NCBI RefSeq assembly: GCF_001542405.1
Contig: NZ_LNCD01000064.1
Location: forward strand, 57,202-121,201
DNA from: Rhizobium altiplani
GTDB taxonomy: Bacteria > Pseudomonadota > Alphaproteobacteria > Rhizobiales > Rhizobiaceae
DNA length: 64,000 nt
Reading direction: 5' to 3'
This document shows, piece after piece, positions 63,976 through 64,000 of this stretch. The number at the start of each line of letters is the position of its first letter. The first letter of the stretch is position 1. The notes beneath the pieces were generated by a model. The model saw nothing but the letters and a program-made list of their open reading frames with translations, did no database searches and was not told the origin of the DNA. A program made the translations under genes and the position numbers.

Positions 63976-64000
63976 GCCTGAACCCGGGAAAATTCCAGCT

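Overview
The window looks like an accessory replicon (megaplasmid or chromid) or a genomic island of a Rhizobiaceae-type alphaproteobacterium (Rhizobium/Sinorhizobium/Agrobacterium relatives). The basis is the moderately high GC content, the gene families (hydroxyquinol pathway, class III cyclase-TPR, DUF995, FixJ-like regulators, taurine/nitrate-type and polar amino-acid ABC transporters, an ArsN2/ACR3/ArsH operon) and the alphaproteobacterial style of the proteins. No rRNA, tRNA, CRISPR array or replication origin was seen. There is no intact transposon, but the window carries many gene relics, which fits a decaying accessory region.

Layout. 1-3 kb: end of a hydroxyquinol catabolic operon (intradiol dioxygenase, maleylacetate reductase running off the left edge) with a divergent LysR regulator. 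3-8 kb: IS30-type relic, Nudix hydrolase, FMN-binding protein, small membrane protein, and a secreted arylsulfatase translationally coupled to a secreted Pro/Tyr-rich protein. 8-13 kb: a lone GSU2403-type nucleotidyltransferase behind two matching palindromes, a DEDDh exonuclease and a cyclase-TPR protein. 13-19 kb: an A+T-richer signalling island (LuxR, FixJ-like regulator with a decayed tandem copy, membrane-anchored unknown, CHASE-like histidine kinase) followed by a glycosyltransferase-25 relic. 19-22 kb: complete ABC importer. 22.6-31.3 kb: envelope-modification island (two-component system, PAP2 phosphatase, 2OG oxygenase, overlapping CmoA-like/ICMT-like pair, broken second two-component system, EptA). 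31.7-36.6 kb: ureohydrolase plus amino-acid ABC importer lacking its ATPase, with a LysR regulator and a RidA protein.

37-43 kb: small stress or unknown genes (deaminase, ICMT, PilZ, VOC, MgtC, HAD). 43.1-46.7 kb: six-gene arsenic operon arsR-arsN2-arsC-acr3-arsC-arsH. 47-55 kb: Zn alcohol dehydrogenase, DUF995, LuxR/AKR divergent pair, two candidate small RNAs, class V aminotransferase. 55-57.3 kb: arginase-family relic and a periplasmic methionine-sulfoxide repair operon msrB-(dipZ relic)-msrA. 57.8-61.5 kb: second exonuclease, LysR and HipA relics, intact HTH protein, VOC protein, cold-shock protein. 61.9-64 kb: UBP-type zinc-finger protein plus a cyclic-nucleotide-domain flavoprotein.

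The most interesting candidates are the CmoA-like/ICMT-like overlapping gene pair inside an envelope-modification island, the UBP-finger/flavoprotein pair, the tandem hairpin-terminated RNA candidates near 51.9-52.1 kb, and the paired palindromes upstream of the orphan nucleotidyltransferase. All functional names rest on motif recognition by eye; no database search was run.
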